Source of the DNA: Haloechinothrix halophila YIM 93223
Lineage (GTDB): Bacteria > Actinomycetota > Actinomycetes > Mycobacteriales > Pseudonocardiaceae
Length of the DNA: 64,000 bases
Direction of reading: 5' to 3'
NCBI RefSeq assembly: GCF_000504245.1
Contig: NZ_KI632509.1
Coordinates: 4,739,502 to 4,803,501, forward strand
Part shown: positions 1 to 9,500 of the stretch, one piece after another
Layout of the letters: each line of letters opens with the position of its first letter
Position numbering within the stretch: the stretch's first letter is position 1
The notes under the pieces: model-generated
What the model was told of the DNA's origin: nothing
Database searches by the model: none
What the model saw: the letters and a program-made list of their open reading frames with translations, nothing else
Made by a program: the position numbers and the translations under genes

Positions 1-126
1 GTCATTGTCGACGCGAAGGACCCGTCCGTCGGTGAGCCCGGTGTAGATCCGACCCTGCTTGTCGACGAGGACGTCCTCGGTGCCCTCGCCGTTGACCGGG
101 ATGACGGTGGCGGACTGGAAGCTCAT
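1..126 (-). CDS. SMP-30/strictosidine-synthase-like protein, N-terminal part (runs off left edge)
   Basis: The first 42 codons of a minus-strand gene are present, starting at ATG 126 behind a GAGGAGG ribosome site 5 nt upstream. The visible protein begins MSFQSATVIPVNGEGTEDVL and continues with VDKQGRIYTGLTDGRVLRVD, which resembles the first beta-propeller blade of SMP-30/gluconolactonase/strictosidine-synthase-like proteins (an asset-type 'G.iYtG..dGrv.r' pattern). Those enzymes are usually lactonases or esterases. It lies downstream of, and on the same strand as, the histidine phosphatase, about 100 bp away, so it may be the last gene of the 0-2.7 kb set. Only a family-level call is possible because most of the gene is outside the window. 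Confidence 0.6.
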   Translation of the reverse strand, partial: MSFQSATVIPVNGEGTEDVLVDKQGRIYTGLTDGRVLRVDND

Positions 127-226
127 ACCGCCTCCTCTTCGCGCGCGGCACGCCGCGCCGTTGACTTGGCGTCGGCGAGCATGGTGCCCGATGATTCGGA
201 CCTGCAAGCAGTCCTCATACGTGCTC

Positions 227-868
227 CTAGCGGTAGGTGAGCAAGCTGCGGTGCTCGGCCTCGAAGTGCGCGTGCTCGTTGAACGCGAGCAGTGTGAGGC
301 CCGACCGACCGGTCACCAGTTTGGTGATTCCGGCGTTGCATGTCACGCGGTGCAGCGCGGTGAACCGCCCTGGCTGATCACCGATCGCCCGTGCGGCGAG
401 CGCGCCGATCACCCCGCCCGAGGTGAACACCAGCGCGTTGCCGCCCTTGGGCAGCCCCGCGGCCAGCTCGTCGAACGCCGCGTTCACCCGGTCAGCGAAC
501 GCGGTCCACGGCTCGGTGCAGGTACTACCATCAGCCGCCGTGATCCAGGCGAGCAACGCCTCGTCAAGCGCGGCCTGGAACCCGCGCGGGTCCACCGGCT
601 CCGGCAGCTCGGCCCCATGACCGCGCAGGACGTCGATGAAGTCGTACTCGTTCCAGCGCTCGTCCGCCGCGGCGTCGAACCCGGCAGCCGACGCGGTGTC
701 GCGCTGCCGCGTCATCGTGCCGCAGCGGACCTCGGTGAACTCGACCCCACGTCTGCGCAGTTCGTCTCCGGCGACCTTGGACTGCTCGGCGCCGACGTCG
801 GACAACTTGTCGTAGTCAGCCGAGCCGAACGACGCCTGCCCGTGCCGGACCAGATAAATGGCACCCAT
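227..868 (-). CDS. Histidine phosphatase family protein (phosphoglycerate-mutase-like)
   Basis: The 213-residue protein starts MGAIYLVRHGQASFG, which holds the RHG phosphohistidine motif of the histidine phosphatase superfamily. A second catalytic His is expected in the C-terminal third, where NEHAHFEAEHR lies. The start chosen is ATG 868, which overlaps the stop of the upstream kinase gene by one base (TGATG) and removes an unlikely 13-residue extension. Family members dephosphorylate sugar phosphates, nucleotides or other small molecules; the substrate is not readable here. It is translationally coupled to the APH-family kinase and the SDR upstream, so it may act in the same pathway. Confidence 0.85.
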   Translation of the reverse strand: MGAIYLVRHGQASFGSADYDKLSDVGAEQSKVAGDELRRRGVEFTEVRCGTMTRQRDTASAAGFDAAADERWNEYDFIDVLRGHGAELPEPVDPRGFQAALDEALLAWITAADGSTCTEPWTAFADRVNAAFDELAAGLPKGGNALVFTSGGVIGALAARAIGDQPGRFTALHRVTCNAGITKLVTGRSGLTLLAFNEHAHFEAEHRSLLTYR

Positions 869-1947
869 CAGCCACCGGCCTTCGCGATGATTTCCTTGCA
901 GCGCCACTCCAAGTAGCCGACGAACATCCAGTAGTCGGCGTAGCGCGTGTTGTGGGTGCCGCCGTCGTGGTAGCGCCGGTACAGCTGCTGGATGATCACC
1001 GCGAGCCGGAACAGCCCGTAGACCTCGTAGAACGTCCAGTCGTCCACCGCGAGGCCGGTCTTGGCGAGGTAGTAGTTCACCACCTCGTCCCTGGTGAGCA
1101 TGCCGGGCAGGTGAGTCGGCTGCCGCCTGCTCTGCGTGAAGACGTCGTCGTCATCGGCGTGCACCCAGTACGCCATGGTCGCGCCCAGTTCCATCATCGG
1201 GTCGCCCAGCGTTGACATCTCCCAGTCCAGGATGCCGACGACGTTCAGTGTCTTCGCCGCGTCCGGTGGCGTGAGAACGATGTTGTCGAACCGGAAGTCG
1301 TTGTGGATCAGGCAGGTGGCGACGTCGTCAGGCTGGTTGGCCGCCAGCCACGCCATCACCTCGGTGTAGGCGGGGACGTTCTCGGTGCGGGCCTTGCGGT
1401 ACCGGTCGGACCAGCCTTCGATCTGCCTGCGCACGTAGCCAGCGCCCTTGCCGAGGTCGGACAGCCCCGCCGCCTCGACGTCGACCTGATGCAGCTCGAC
1501 CAGCTTGTCGATGACGTCTTTGCACAGCTCGCGCACCGCGTCCGGGCCGAGGTCGAGGCCTTCCGGCAGGTCGCGGCGCAAGATGATGCCCTTCAGGCGT
1601 TCCATGACGTAGAACTCGGCGCCGATGACCGACTCGTCGTCACAGAACGCCACCATCTCCGGTACGTAAGGGAACACCGGCTTGAGTCCGGATTGGACCC
1701 GGTACTCGCGGGACATGTCGTGCGCGGAAGCAGCCTTGTGCCCGCGCGGTGGCTTGCGCAGGATCAGGTCACGGTCCGGATAGGACAGTTCGTACGTCAG
1801 GTTGGACGCACCGCCGGGAAACTGCCGCACGGTCGGCGGGGTGTCGCCAAGGCCATCGACCCGCGCCGACAGCCACTCGTGCACGGCGGCGGCGTCGAAG
1901 GCGTCCTCTTCCCTGACCTCGCCCGCGGTATCGACGAGTTCGCTCAT
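868..1947 (-). CDS. APH-family (aminoglycoside phosphotransferase / ACAD10-like) kinase
   Basis: The 359-residue protein has the protein-kinase-like fold of the APH family. The catalytic loop is LIHNDFRFDN (HxDxxxxN) near residue 215, followed by the metal-binding ILDWEMSTLGDP, which replaces the DFG of kinases. The start is ATG 1947, which overlaps the SDR stop by 4 bp (ATGA). Mycobacterial and human ACAD10/11-type homologues are found with acyl-CoA dehydrogenases and are thought to phosphorylate hydroxylated acyl chains. The acyl-CoA dehydrogenase just upstream supports that role here over antibiotic resistance. The substrate assignment is inference. Confidence 0.82.
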   Translation of the reverse strand: MSELVDTAGEVREEDAFDAAAVHEWLSARVDGLGDTPPTVRQFPGGASNLTYELSYPDRDLILRKPPRGHKAASAHDMSREYRVQSGLKPVFPYVPEMVAFCDDESVIGAEFYVMERLKGIILRRDLPEGLDLGPDAVRELCKDVIDKLVELHQVDVEAAGLSDLGKGAGYVRRQIEGWSDRYRKARTENVPAYTEVMAWLAANQPDDVATCLIHNDFRFDNIVLTPPDAAKTLNVVGILDWEMSTLGDPMMELGATMAYWVHADDDDVFTQSRRQPTHLPGMLTRDEVVNYYLAKTGLAVDDWTFYEVYGLFRLAVIIQQLYRRYHDGGTHNTRYADYWMFVGYLEWRCKEIIAKAGG

Positions 1948-2708
1948 GACAGCTTCCGCACCAGGCTCAGCGGGGCGAACCGCAGCACCTGCGCCAGCAC
2001 GGTCCACGGCCACCACGGCACGTACGCCTTGGCCTTCTCCGCCTCGATCGCGCTCACCAGCGCCTGCGCGCCCTTCTCGCCGCTGACCATCAGCGGCGTC
2101 TTGCTCGCCCGGCCAGTCATCTCCGACTCGATGTAGCCGGGCAGCAGGGTTGTTACAGCGATGTCGGCGGTGTCCTTGCTCAGATGCTGCGCGCGGATGC
2201 CCTCGGCCAGCGACGCGGCAGCGGCCTTCGACGCAGCATAGGTGGTGACGTTGCCACGCATCCCGCGCACCGCACTCACCGAGGACACCACGACGAGGTG
2301 ACCCGCTTTCTGCTCGCGGAAGATCTCCATCGCGGCCTCGCACTGCGCGAGCAGACCGATGACGTTGGTTTCGATGGTCTGCTTGTTCGCCTCGAAGTAG
2401 CCGGTGCCGATGGGCTGTCCCTTGCCGAGCCCAGCGTTGGCGATGACGCGGTCGATGCTGCCCAGTTCGTCGCGGAACTCGCGGAACACCCGGAACACCG
2501 CGTCGGAGTCAGTGACGTCGAGCGCCTTGGTGACCACCGTGATGCCCGGGTGCGTCTCGGTCAGTTCCTTGGCCAGCGTCTCCAGCCGGTCGGTGCGCCG
2601 CGCGCACAGCGCGAGGTTGCGCCCCTTGGCGGCGAACTCCCGCGCCATGCCCTCACCGAGGCCGGAGCTGGCCCCAGTGATCACGATGTTCTTGCGTTCG
2701 GTGCTCAT
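1944..2708 (-). CDS. Short-chain dehydrogenase/reductase
   Basis: This is a 254-residue classical SDR. The nucleotide-binding GASSGLG lies at about residues 12-18, the NAG motif is present as IANAGLG, and the catalytic YAASK lies near residue 157 with the preceding Ser in VVSSVSAV. It would oxidise or reduce a hydroxyl/keto group with NAD(P). It is followed by the kinase with a 4-bp overlap and preceded, 105 bp away, by the acyl-CoA dehydrogenase. A place in the breakdown of a fatty-acid-like or steroid-like substrate is plausible but not shown. Confidence 0.88.
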   Translation of the reverse strand: MSTERKNIVITGASSGLGEGMAREFAAKGRNLALCARRTDRLETLAKELTETHPGITVVTKALDVTDSDAVFRVFREFRDELGSIDRVIANAGLGKGQPIGTGYFEANKQTIETNVIGLLAQCEAAMEIFREQKAGHLVVVSSVSAVRGMRGNVTTYAASKAAAASLAEGIRAQHLSKDTADIAVTTLLPGYIESEMTGRASKTPLMVSGEKGAQALVSAIEAEKAKAYVPWWPWTVLAQVLRFAPLSLVRKLS

Positions 2709-2813
2709 GTGCTCGGTGTGCCTTTCTCCGGTTGCGTGTCAGCTCGTGCGCGGCCATCAGCCCGCGTTGCCCGCCGGTTCAGCCCTCGATCGTCGACCGT
2801 AGCCGCTGCGCCG

Positions 2814-4052
2814 TCATGCCCGCTCCTTGTAGGGCGCCAACTCGATGCGGGAGATGACGCCGAGGTGCACCTCGTCCGGGCCGTCGGCCATCCGCAGCGA
2901 GCGCGCGCCCGCGTAGGCGCCCGCGAGCGGGAAGTCGTTGGTCAGGCCACCGCCGCCGTGCAGCTGGATCGCCATGTCGATCACCTGCTCGGCCATGCCG
3001 GGCACGCTCGCCTTGATCTGCGACAACGAAGACACAATGTCAAACGGCGCAGCGTTTGACTGGGTGTCGAGCAGCCACGCGGTGTGCAGCACCTGCAGTC
3101 TGGCCTGGTTGATCGCGATGCGGGCGCGCGCGATGCGCTCGCGGTTGCCGCCGAGGTTCACCAGCGGTTTGCCGAACGCGGTGCGGTCCATCGCGCGGGT
3201 GATGGCCATTTCCAGCCCGCGTTCAGCGAGGCCGATGAGCCGCATGCAGTGGTGGATGCGGCCAGGGCCCAGGCGACCCTGGGCGATCTCGAAGCCTTTG
3301 CCCAGCCCCGCGATCACGTTCTCCTTCGGCACCCGGACGTCGTCGAAGGTGACCTCGCCGTGGCCGTACGGCTCGTCGTAGTAGCCGAACACCGGCAGCA
3401 TCCGCTCCACGGTGAACCCGGGCGTGTCCTTCGGCACGATCACCATGGAGTGCCGCGCGTGGCGGTGCGCGACCGGGTCGGCCAGCCCCATGAAAATGAC
3501 GAACTCGCAGCGCGGGTGGCCGATGCCGGTGGAGAACCATTTGCGGCCGTTGAGTACGACCTCGTCACCGTCCGGGACGACGGTGGCTGCCATGTTGGTG
3601 GCATCCGACGAGGCCACCTCGGGCTCGGTCATGCAGAACGCCGAGCGGATCTCGCCGTCAAGCAGGGGCCGGAGCCAGCGTTGCTTCTGCTGCTCGCTGC
3701 CGTAGTGGATCAGCACCTCGGCGTTGCCGGTGTCCGGGGCATTGCAGTTGAACACCTCCGGACCGAGCACGTGGCGGCCCATATGCTCTGCCAGCGGGGC
3801 ATAGTCGACGTTGCTCAGCCCGGCGCCCTCCCCTGTCTCCTCGGAGTACGCCTTGGGCAGGAAGAAGTTCCACAGGCCGCGCTCGCGCGCCTTCGCCTTG
3901 AGCTCGTCCACGAGCGGCAGCACCACCCACGGGTCCTTGGCCTCGTGGAGGGCACGCAGGTAGTCCGCCTCGGTCGGGGCGATCTCGGTGGCGATGAACT
4001 CGGCCACCTTGTCGCGGTACTCGGCCGATCGCGCTGACGGCGTGAAGTCCAT
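2814..4052 (-). CDS. Acyl-CoA dehydrogenase
   Basis: The 412-residue protein begins MDFTPSARSAEYRDKVAEF and has the ACAD pattern: an FAD/substrate-binding middle domain with CMTEPEVASSDATN, WFSTGIGH and a C-terminal helical domain with QLHGGGGLTND. It would catalyse alpha,beta-dehydrogenation of an acyl-CoA with FAD and electron-transfer flavoprotein. It is of the ACAD10/11 C-terminal kind, which fits the neighbouring APH kinase. A longer upstream reading to 4229 exists, but the start is placed at ATG 4052 because the longer version runs through the operator and into the divergent tetR. Confidence 0.88.
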   Translation of the reverse strand: MDFTPSARSAEYRDKVAEFIATEIAPTEADYLRALHEAKDPWVVLPLVDELKAKARERGLWNFFLPKAYSEETGEGAGLSNVDYAPLAEHMGRHVLGPEVFNCNAPDTGNAEVLIHYGSEQQKQRWLRPLLDGEIRSAFCMTEPEVASSDATNMAATVVPDGDEVVLNGRKWFSTGIGHPRCEFVIFMGLADPVAHRHARHSMVIVPKDTPGFTVERMLPVFGYYDEPYGHGEVTFDDVRVPKENVIAGLGKGFEIAQGRLGPGRIHHCMRLIGLAERGLEMAITRAMDRTAFGKPLVNLGGNRERIARARIAINQARLQVLHTAWLLDTQSNAAPFDIVSSLSQIKASVPGMAEQVIDMAIQLHGGGGLTNDFPLAGAYAGARSLRMADGPDEVHLGVISRIELAPYKERA

Positions 4053-4073
4053 GGCAGGACACGCTACGCTACT

Positions 4074-4092
4074 TATCGAGCATTGCTCAATA
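4074..4092. promoter_or_regulatory. Palindromic operator candidate between acyl-CoA dehydrogenase and tetR
   Basis: The 19-bp sequence TATCGAGCATTGCTCAATA reads almost the same on both strands; only the centre and one symmetrical pair break the symmetry. It sits in the 58-bp gap between divergent start codons (4052 minus, 4111 plus). This is the usual place for autoregulation by the TetR protein that starts at 4111 and for its control of the catabolic genes at 0-4 kb. Confidence 0.6.
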
Positions 4093-4110
4093 GTGACGCG
4101 AGGAGGTCGC

Positions 4111-4689
4111 ATGGCAGCGGGCAGCCCTGGGGCCAAGCGCCGCGCCCGCCAGCACCCGGACGAGCGGCGCAAGCAGCTCATCGGCATCGGGCTGGAAATG
4201 CTGACCACGCGACCGCTGCACCAGATCACGATTGACGACGTCGCCGCGAAGGCCGGGATCTCGCGCAGCCTGTTGTTCCACTACTTCCCCACCAAGCGGG
4301 ACTACTACGCCGATGTGGTGCGCGCGGCCAGCAGGCGGCTGCTGCGGGCGACGCGAGTGGAGGGCGACACGATCGACGACCTCGTCGCCGGGTTCCTCAA
4401 CTTCATCGAACGCAGGCACGAGCCCTACATCGCGCTGTTCCGCAGCGCGGGCACCGACGACTGGGCGCACGAAATCTTCCGCGAGACCCGTGCGGCGCTG
4501 ACCGACCAAGTGCTCACGGCGCTCGCGATCGAGCAGCCGAGCGAGCTGGTCCGTGCTGCCGTCGGCGCGTGGCTGGCCTACGCCGAGGAACTGGCGCTGG
4601 AGTGGGCGCAGCACCACACCGGCACCCGCGAACAGGTACACGCCCTGCTCACCGGCGCACTGGAGCACATCGTGCGGTCGGCGCGGTAG
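4111..4689 (+). CDS. TetR/AcrR-family transcriptional regulator
   Basis: The 192-residue protein carries an N-terminal TetR helix-turn-helix: ITIDDVAAKAGISRSLLFHY then FPTKRDYY at about residues 36-63. The C-terminal domain is variable and presumably binds a ligand. ATG 4111 is preceded by AGGAGG at 6-nt spacing. A longer in-frame reading from 3988 exists but crosses the divergent gene and the operator. It is divergent from the acyl-CoA dehydrogenase set and probably represses it and itself through the palindrome at 4074-4092; an acyl-CoA effector is a guess from context. Confidence 0.88.
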   Translation: MAAGSPGAKRRARQHPDERRKQLIGIGLEMLTTRPLHQITIDDVAAKAGISRSLLFHYFPTKRDYYADVVRAASRRLLRATRVEGDTIDDLVAGFLNFIERRHEPYIALFRSAGTDDWAHEIFRETRAALTDQVLTALAIEQPSELVRAAVGAWLAYAEELALEWAQHHTGTREQVHALLTGALEHIVRSAR

Positions 4690-4702
4690 TCCGAGGCGGG
4701 CG

Positions 4703-4752
4703 CGATCTTGATGCATCGTGGTGACACGTATCCCCACGATGCATCAAGATCG
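4703..4752. terminator. Bidirectional hairpin terminator
   Basis: A perfect 19-bp inverted repeat (arms 4703-4721 and 4734-4752, 12-nt loop) lies between the end of tetR on the plus strand and the end of the acyl-CoA ligase on the minus strand. There is no clear T run, as is common in high-GC actinobacteria. The position between convergent genes supports a two-way terminator. Confidence 0.75.
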
Positions 4753-4779
4753 ACCACTCGCCAGGAACCAGCCCTCGGG

Positions 4780-6411
4780 CTACTCCCCCAGCTTGGCGCG
4801 CAGCAGCTTCCCGGTGGCGTTGCGGGGCAGTTCGTCCAAGAACTCGACGTCGCGCGGCACTTTATAGCGGGCGAGGTTCGCCTTGACGTAGGACTTGATC
4901 TCGTCGGCGTCGGTCGTCACGCCCTCGGCGAGGACCACGAACGCCTTGAGCCGCTGGCCGAACTCCTCGTCCGGCACGCCGACCACGGCGGCCTCCAGCA
5001 CGTCCCCCCGGTCGGCGAGCAGGTTCTCCACCTCAAGTGGATAGACGTTCTCGCCACCGGAGACGATCATGTCGTCGTCGCGGCCGTCGACGAACAGCAA
5101 GCCGTTCTCGTCGAAGTGCCCGACGTCTCCTGTGGACAGCAGGCCGTCGATGATGTCCTTGTTCCTGCCATCGGTGTAGCCGGAGAAGCTCAGCCCGCTG
5201 CCGACGAAGATGCGCCCGACACTGCCCTGCTCGGTGACCTCGGTGCCGTTGCTGTCGTAGAGCTTCACCTGGCAGCCGACCGGCGGTTTGCCCGCCGTGC
5301 TCGGGTCGATACGCAGGTCCTCCGGAGTCGCGACGGTGGCCACGGCGACCTCGGTTGAGCCGTATAAGTTGTAGAGCACGTCACCGAAGATGTCCATGGT
5401 GCGGGTGACGACGTCGCGCGGGATCGCCGAGCCGGCCGCGAAGATGATCCGCAGCGACGACGTGTCGTACTTGCCCAGTACCTCAGGCCCGAGGTCGATG
5501 ATCCGCTGCAGCATCGTCGGCACCACGACCAGCACCGCGCACCGGTGCTCGGCCACCACGCGCAGCGCCTCCTCCGGGTCGAACCTGCGCCGCAGCACGA
5601 CCGTGTTGCCCAGCGCGAACGCGAGCAGCACCTGGGACAAGCCGGTGCCGTGGAACATCGGTGCCGCCATGTGCATCGGCTGGCCACGCCGCAACGGCAC
5701 CCGGTCGAGCAGCTGTGCCGAGGACAGCGGCGACGTCTTCTCCCTCGGCGCGCCCTTCGGCGTGCCGGTGGTGCCGCTGGTCAGCAAGATGAACCCGCCC
5801 GGCCGCTCCGGACTGGGCACCGGCGCGCCGTCGGTGGTGGCGATCAGCGCTTCGAGCGAGTCGGCGCCAGCGGGCGGCTGGGTGTCCACCCAGGCCACGC
5901 AGCGCTCGACGTCCTCACCGACCGCGTCGAGCAGGCCGGTGAACTCCTCGTCGTAGACCAGCAGCGAGACCTGCTCGCGGCGGGCGACGTCGGCGAGCTG
6001 CGGCTTGGCGAAGCCCGTGTTGAGCAGCAGCAACCGGGCACCGAGCTTGCCGGTCGCCGCCATCACGGTGACCAGCCCCCGGTGGTCGCGGCACAGCGCG
6101 GCGACCACGGTGCCCGCACCGATGCCACGTTGCGACCAGGCCCGCGCGAGCGCATTGGAGCGGCGTTCGATCTGGTCGTAGGTCAGCTCGCCCAGCTCAT
6201 CGACGATGGCTACGGCGTCCGGGTTACGGTGCGCACCGATCGAGATCACCCCGGCGAACGGGCCGACCTTGTGCACCGCGAGGACCGACCGGATGCTGTC
6301 GTCCGGCCTGCCAGCCAGCCCAGCGCGGTACAGCACGGCAGCGCTCTGTACGGCGACGGTGGCCTTCGATGCGGCTTGCGAGAAGGCCTTCTTGGCTTGG
6401 GTCAGGATCAT
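4780..6411 (-). CDS. Acyl-CoA synthetase (FadD-like AMP ligase)
   Basis: This 543-residue ANL-superfamily ligase has the P-loop LLTSGTTGTPKG near residue 211, the YGSTE motif near 344, the hinge GRDDDMIVSGGENVYP near 442 and the C-terminal catalytic lysine region RNATGKLLR. It would activate a fatty acid or related carboxylate as acyl-AMP and transfer it to CoA, feeding the acyl-CoA dehydrogenase nearby. It resembles mycobacterial FadD12-type proteins. The first about 50 residues precede the usual domain, which is common in that group. Confidence 0.85.
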   Translation of the reverse strand: MILTQAKKAFSQAASKATVAVQSAAVLYRAGLAGRPDDSIRSVLAVHKVGPFAGVISIGAHRNPDAVAIVDELGELTYDQIERRSNALARAWSQRGIGAGTVVAALCRDHRGLVTVMAATGKLGARLLLLNTGFAKPQLADVARREQVSLLVYDEEFTGLLDAVGEDVERCVAWVDTQPPAGADSLEALIATTDGAPVPSPERPGGFILLTSGTTGTPKGAPREKTSPLSSAQLLDRVPLRRGQPMHMAAPMFHGTGLSQVLLAFALGNTVVLRRRFDPEEALRVVAEHRCAVLVVVPTMLQRIIDLGPEVLGKYDTSSLRIIFAAGSAIPRDVVTRTMDIFGDVLYNLYGSTEVAVATVATPEDLRIDPSTAGKPPVGCQVKLYDSNGTEVTEQGSVGRIFVGSGLSFSGYTDGRNKDIIDGLLSTGDVGHFDENGLLFVDGRDDDMIVSGGENVYPLEVENLLADRGDVLEAAVVGVPDEEFGQRLKAFVVLAEGVTTDADEIKSYVKANLARYKVPRDVEFLDELPRNATGKLLRAKLGE

Positions 6412-6503
6412 CGCCGTACCTCCGTTGCTACCGACCAGTACACCCCAGGACTGACACTAACCGGTTCACCTGCCGAGAACGAGACGAGCGTGGTTCAGCT
6501 CGC

Positions 6504-9500
6504 TCACTGAACCGAATCAAGCGCCCGCTGCACTCGCTTCTCCGACACCGGATACGCGGTGCCCAGCGTCTGCGCGAACAGGCTCACCCGCAGTTCCTCC
6601 AGCATCCAGCGGATCTCGATGAGCTGTTCCCGAGCGGCGTCATCGTCTGCTGGGGTGTCTGCCAGCAGCGCGCGGTACTCGTCGGTCAGCGCGAGCACGG
6701 TGCGCATCCGCTGCGTGTCGCGCTCCAGGTCACGCGGCAACTTCTCCAGCCGCCGCTCGACAGCCGTCAGGTACCGCACCAGGTCGGCCAATCGCTCGAA
6801 CCCGGTCGCGGTGACGAACCCGTCGTAGACCAGTTCGTCGAGCTGTGCGGATACGTCGGCCAGCGCGTCGCCGAATCCGGGCCCGTCAGTCCGCTTCACC
6901 GCGAGCTGCGCCGACCGCCACGCGACCAGCACCTTCCTTACCCGCTCCATCGTCTCGATCACCCTGCGGTCCAGCCCGGCGCGTGCGGCCGTGACCAGCC
7001 GTTCGAAGCCCGCTGCGTCCCACGCTGGCCCGCCCGCCTCAGCGATGATCACGTCCAGCGCGCAGTTCACGCAGTCGTCCAGCAGCCCTGACACACCGCC
7101 GTGCGGGTTCTGCGCCAGCTCCAGCTTCGCGGTGTTGGACAACGTCCGCCGCAGCGCCTTCCGGGGCGAGCCGACCCGCAGCAGCAGCAGCCGCCGCGTA
7201 CCGCGCCACATCGCCTCCCGCTGCTCGTGCTCGGTGGCCAGCACCTTCACGTCGACCGCGTCGCCCGCGTCGACCAGTGCCGGGTAGCCCTTCACCGGCT
7301 TGCCGTGCTTCCCGCCTGATGTGCCCTCGAACGACCGCGGCAGGCTGTCGAAGTCCCAGTCGGAAACGCCGGTGCGCTCCAGTTTCTCGGCGGCGCGGGA
7401 GAGCTGGCCGCGCAGCTTCGGCGCCAGCTGCTGCCGCAGCGCCGCAAGATCCTTGCCCTCGGCGACTCGTTTACCACGCTCGTCGACGATGCGGAACGTC
7501 ATCCGCAGGTGGTCCGGCACCTTGGTGAGGTCCCAGTCGTCCGGCCGGACGTCAACGCCACGCAGCGCATGCAGCTCGCGCTCCAGTGCGGCCAGCAGCG
7601 GCTCGCGTTCAGCGTCGGGAACATCAGGGTCGAGCCGGGCGAGCACGACCTTGGCGGTGTCCGGTGCGGGCACCAGCTCCCGCCGTAGCGGCTTCGGCAA
7701 CGCCTTGATCAGCGCGGTGACCAGCTCCTCCCGGAAACCGGGCACCTGCCAGTCGAAGCAGTCCGCGTTGACCTGGTTCAGCACCGCGAGCGGAACGTGC
7801 ACGGTCACGCCGTCCGCGTCACCTTCGGACGCGCCCGGCTCGAACTGGTACGTCAGCGCGAGGTCGAGGTCGCCGTGCCGCCAGCGCTGCGGGTAGTCGG
7901 TCTCGCTGACCTCGGCGGCGCGCTCGTTGACCAGCATCGGCAGCGAGAAGTCGAGCAGATCTGGCTGCTCCCGGCGCGCCTTCTTCCACCAGGAGTCGAA
8001 GTGCCGCGCGGAAACGACGTGGTCTGGAATGCGCTCGTCGTAGAAGTCGAACAGCGTCTGGTCGTCGACAAGGATGTCGCGCCTGCGGGCGCGGTTCTCC
8101 AGTTCGGCGACCTCGTCAAGCAACTCGCGGTTGGCGTGGAAGAACCGGTGGTCGGTGCGCCAGTCGCCCTCGACAAGCGCGTGGCGGATGAACAGCTCCC
8201 GGCACAACTCCGGCTCGACCCGCGCGTAGTTGACCTTGCGACCGGACACCAGCGGGATGCCGTAGAGCGTGACGGTCTCGGCCGCCATCACCGCGCCCCG
8301 GTTGCGTTCCCAGTGCGGCTCGGCGTAGTTGCGTTTGACCAGGTGGCCGGCGAGCCGCTCGACCCACTCCGGCTCGATGCGGGCGACGATCCTGCCCCAC
8401 AACCGCGACGTCTCCACCAGTTCGGCCGCCATCACCCAGCGCGGTGTCTTCTTGAACAGCGCCGAACCGGGGAACACCGCGAACCGGGCGCCGCGCGCGC
8501 CGAGGAAGTCGCGCTTCTCCGGGTCCTTGAGCCCGACGTGGGAAAGCATCCCGGCAAGCAGGCTCTCGTGCAGCCGCTGGTAGTCCGGCCCGCTGAAATC
8601 GGCCGTCCCCTTCGGCTTGGTCACGCTGATCCCTGCTGAGTTGGCGGCCTCCTTGAGCTGGTTGTAGAGGTCCTGCCACTCCCGCACCCGCAGGAAGTGA
8701 AGGAACTCCGCCTTGCACAGCTTGCGGAACCGGCTACCGGACAACTCCCGCTGCTGCTCCCGCAGGTAGTCCCAGAGGGACAGGAAAGCCAAGAAATCCG
8801 AGTTGGGGTCCGCGAAACGGGCGTGCTTGGCGTCGGCGGCCTGCCGCTGCTCCTCCGGTCGTTCCCGTGGGTCCTGAATGGACAACGCGGCGGCGATGAC
8901 CAGCACCTCGTGCACGCAGCCGTTGTCCGCGGCGGCCACGATCATCCGCCCCATCCGGGGATCGACCGGGAGTTGTGCCAGCGCCTTGCCGACGTCAGTG
9001 AGCCGATGCGCGGAGTGTTGCTTGCCGCTCCGTGCATCGGACGTCTCCAACGCGCCCAGCTCCCGCAGCAGCGCCAAGCCGTCCGCGATCTGGCGCTTGT
9101 CCGGCGGCTCAACGAACGGGAAGTCCGCGATATCGCCAAGGTCGGACGCGGTGAGCTGCAGGATCACCGAGGCCAGGTTGGTGCGCAGGATCTCAGGGTC
9201 GGTGAACTCCGGTCGGGACAGGAAGTCGTCCTCGGAGTAGAGCCGGATGCAGATACCGTCCGACACCCGGCCGCAGCGGCCCTTGCGCTGGTTGGCCGAG
9301 GCCTGTGAGACCGGCTCGATCGGCAGCCGCTGCACCTTGAGCCGGTTGCTGTAGCGGGAGATACGGGCGGTGCCGGGGTCGATGACGTACTTGATGCCCG
9401 GCACGGTCAGCGAGGTCTCGGCGACGTTCGTGGCCAAGACGATGCGGCGGCCGGTATGCCGCTGGAAGACGCGGTGCTGCTCGGCCGCCGACAGCCGCGC

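Noticed and set aside
123-341. Small minus-strand frame overlapping the SMP-30-like start
   Set aside because: Arg-rich composition, overlap with both neighbours and no recognisable fold; the well-supported start at 126 explains the region.
4703-4752. Insertion-sequence end or attachment site
   Set aside because: The perfect 19-bp hairpin lies between two convergent gene ends with a 12-nt loop, which a terminator explains fully.
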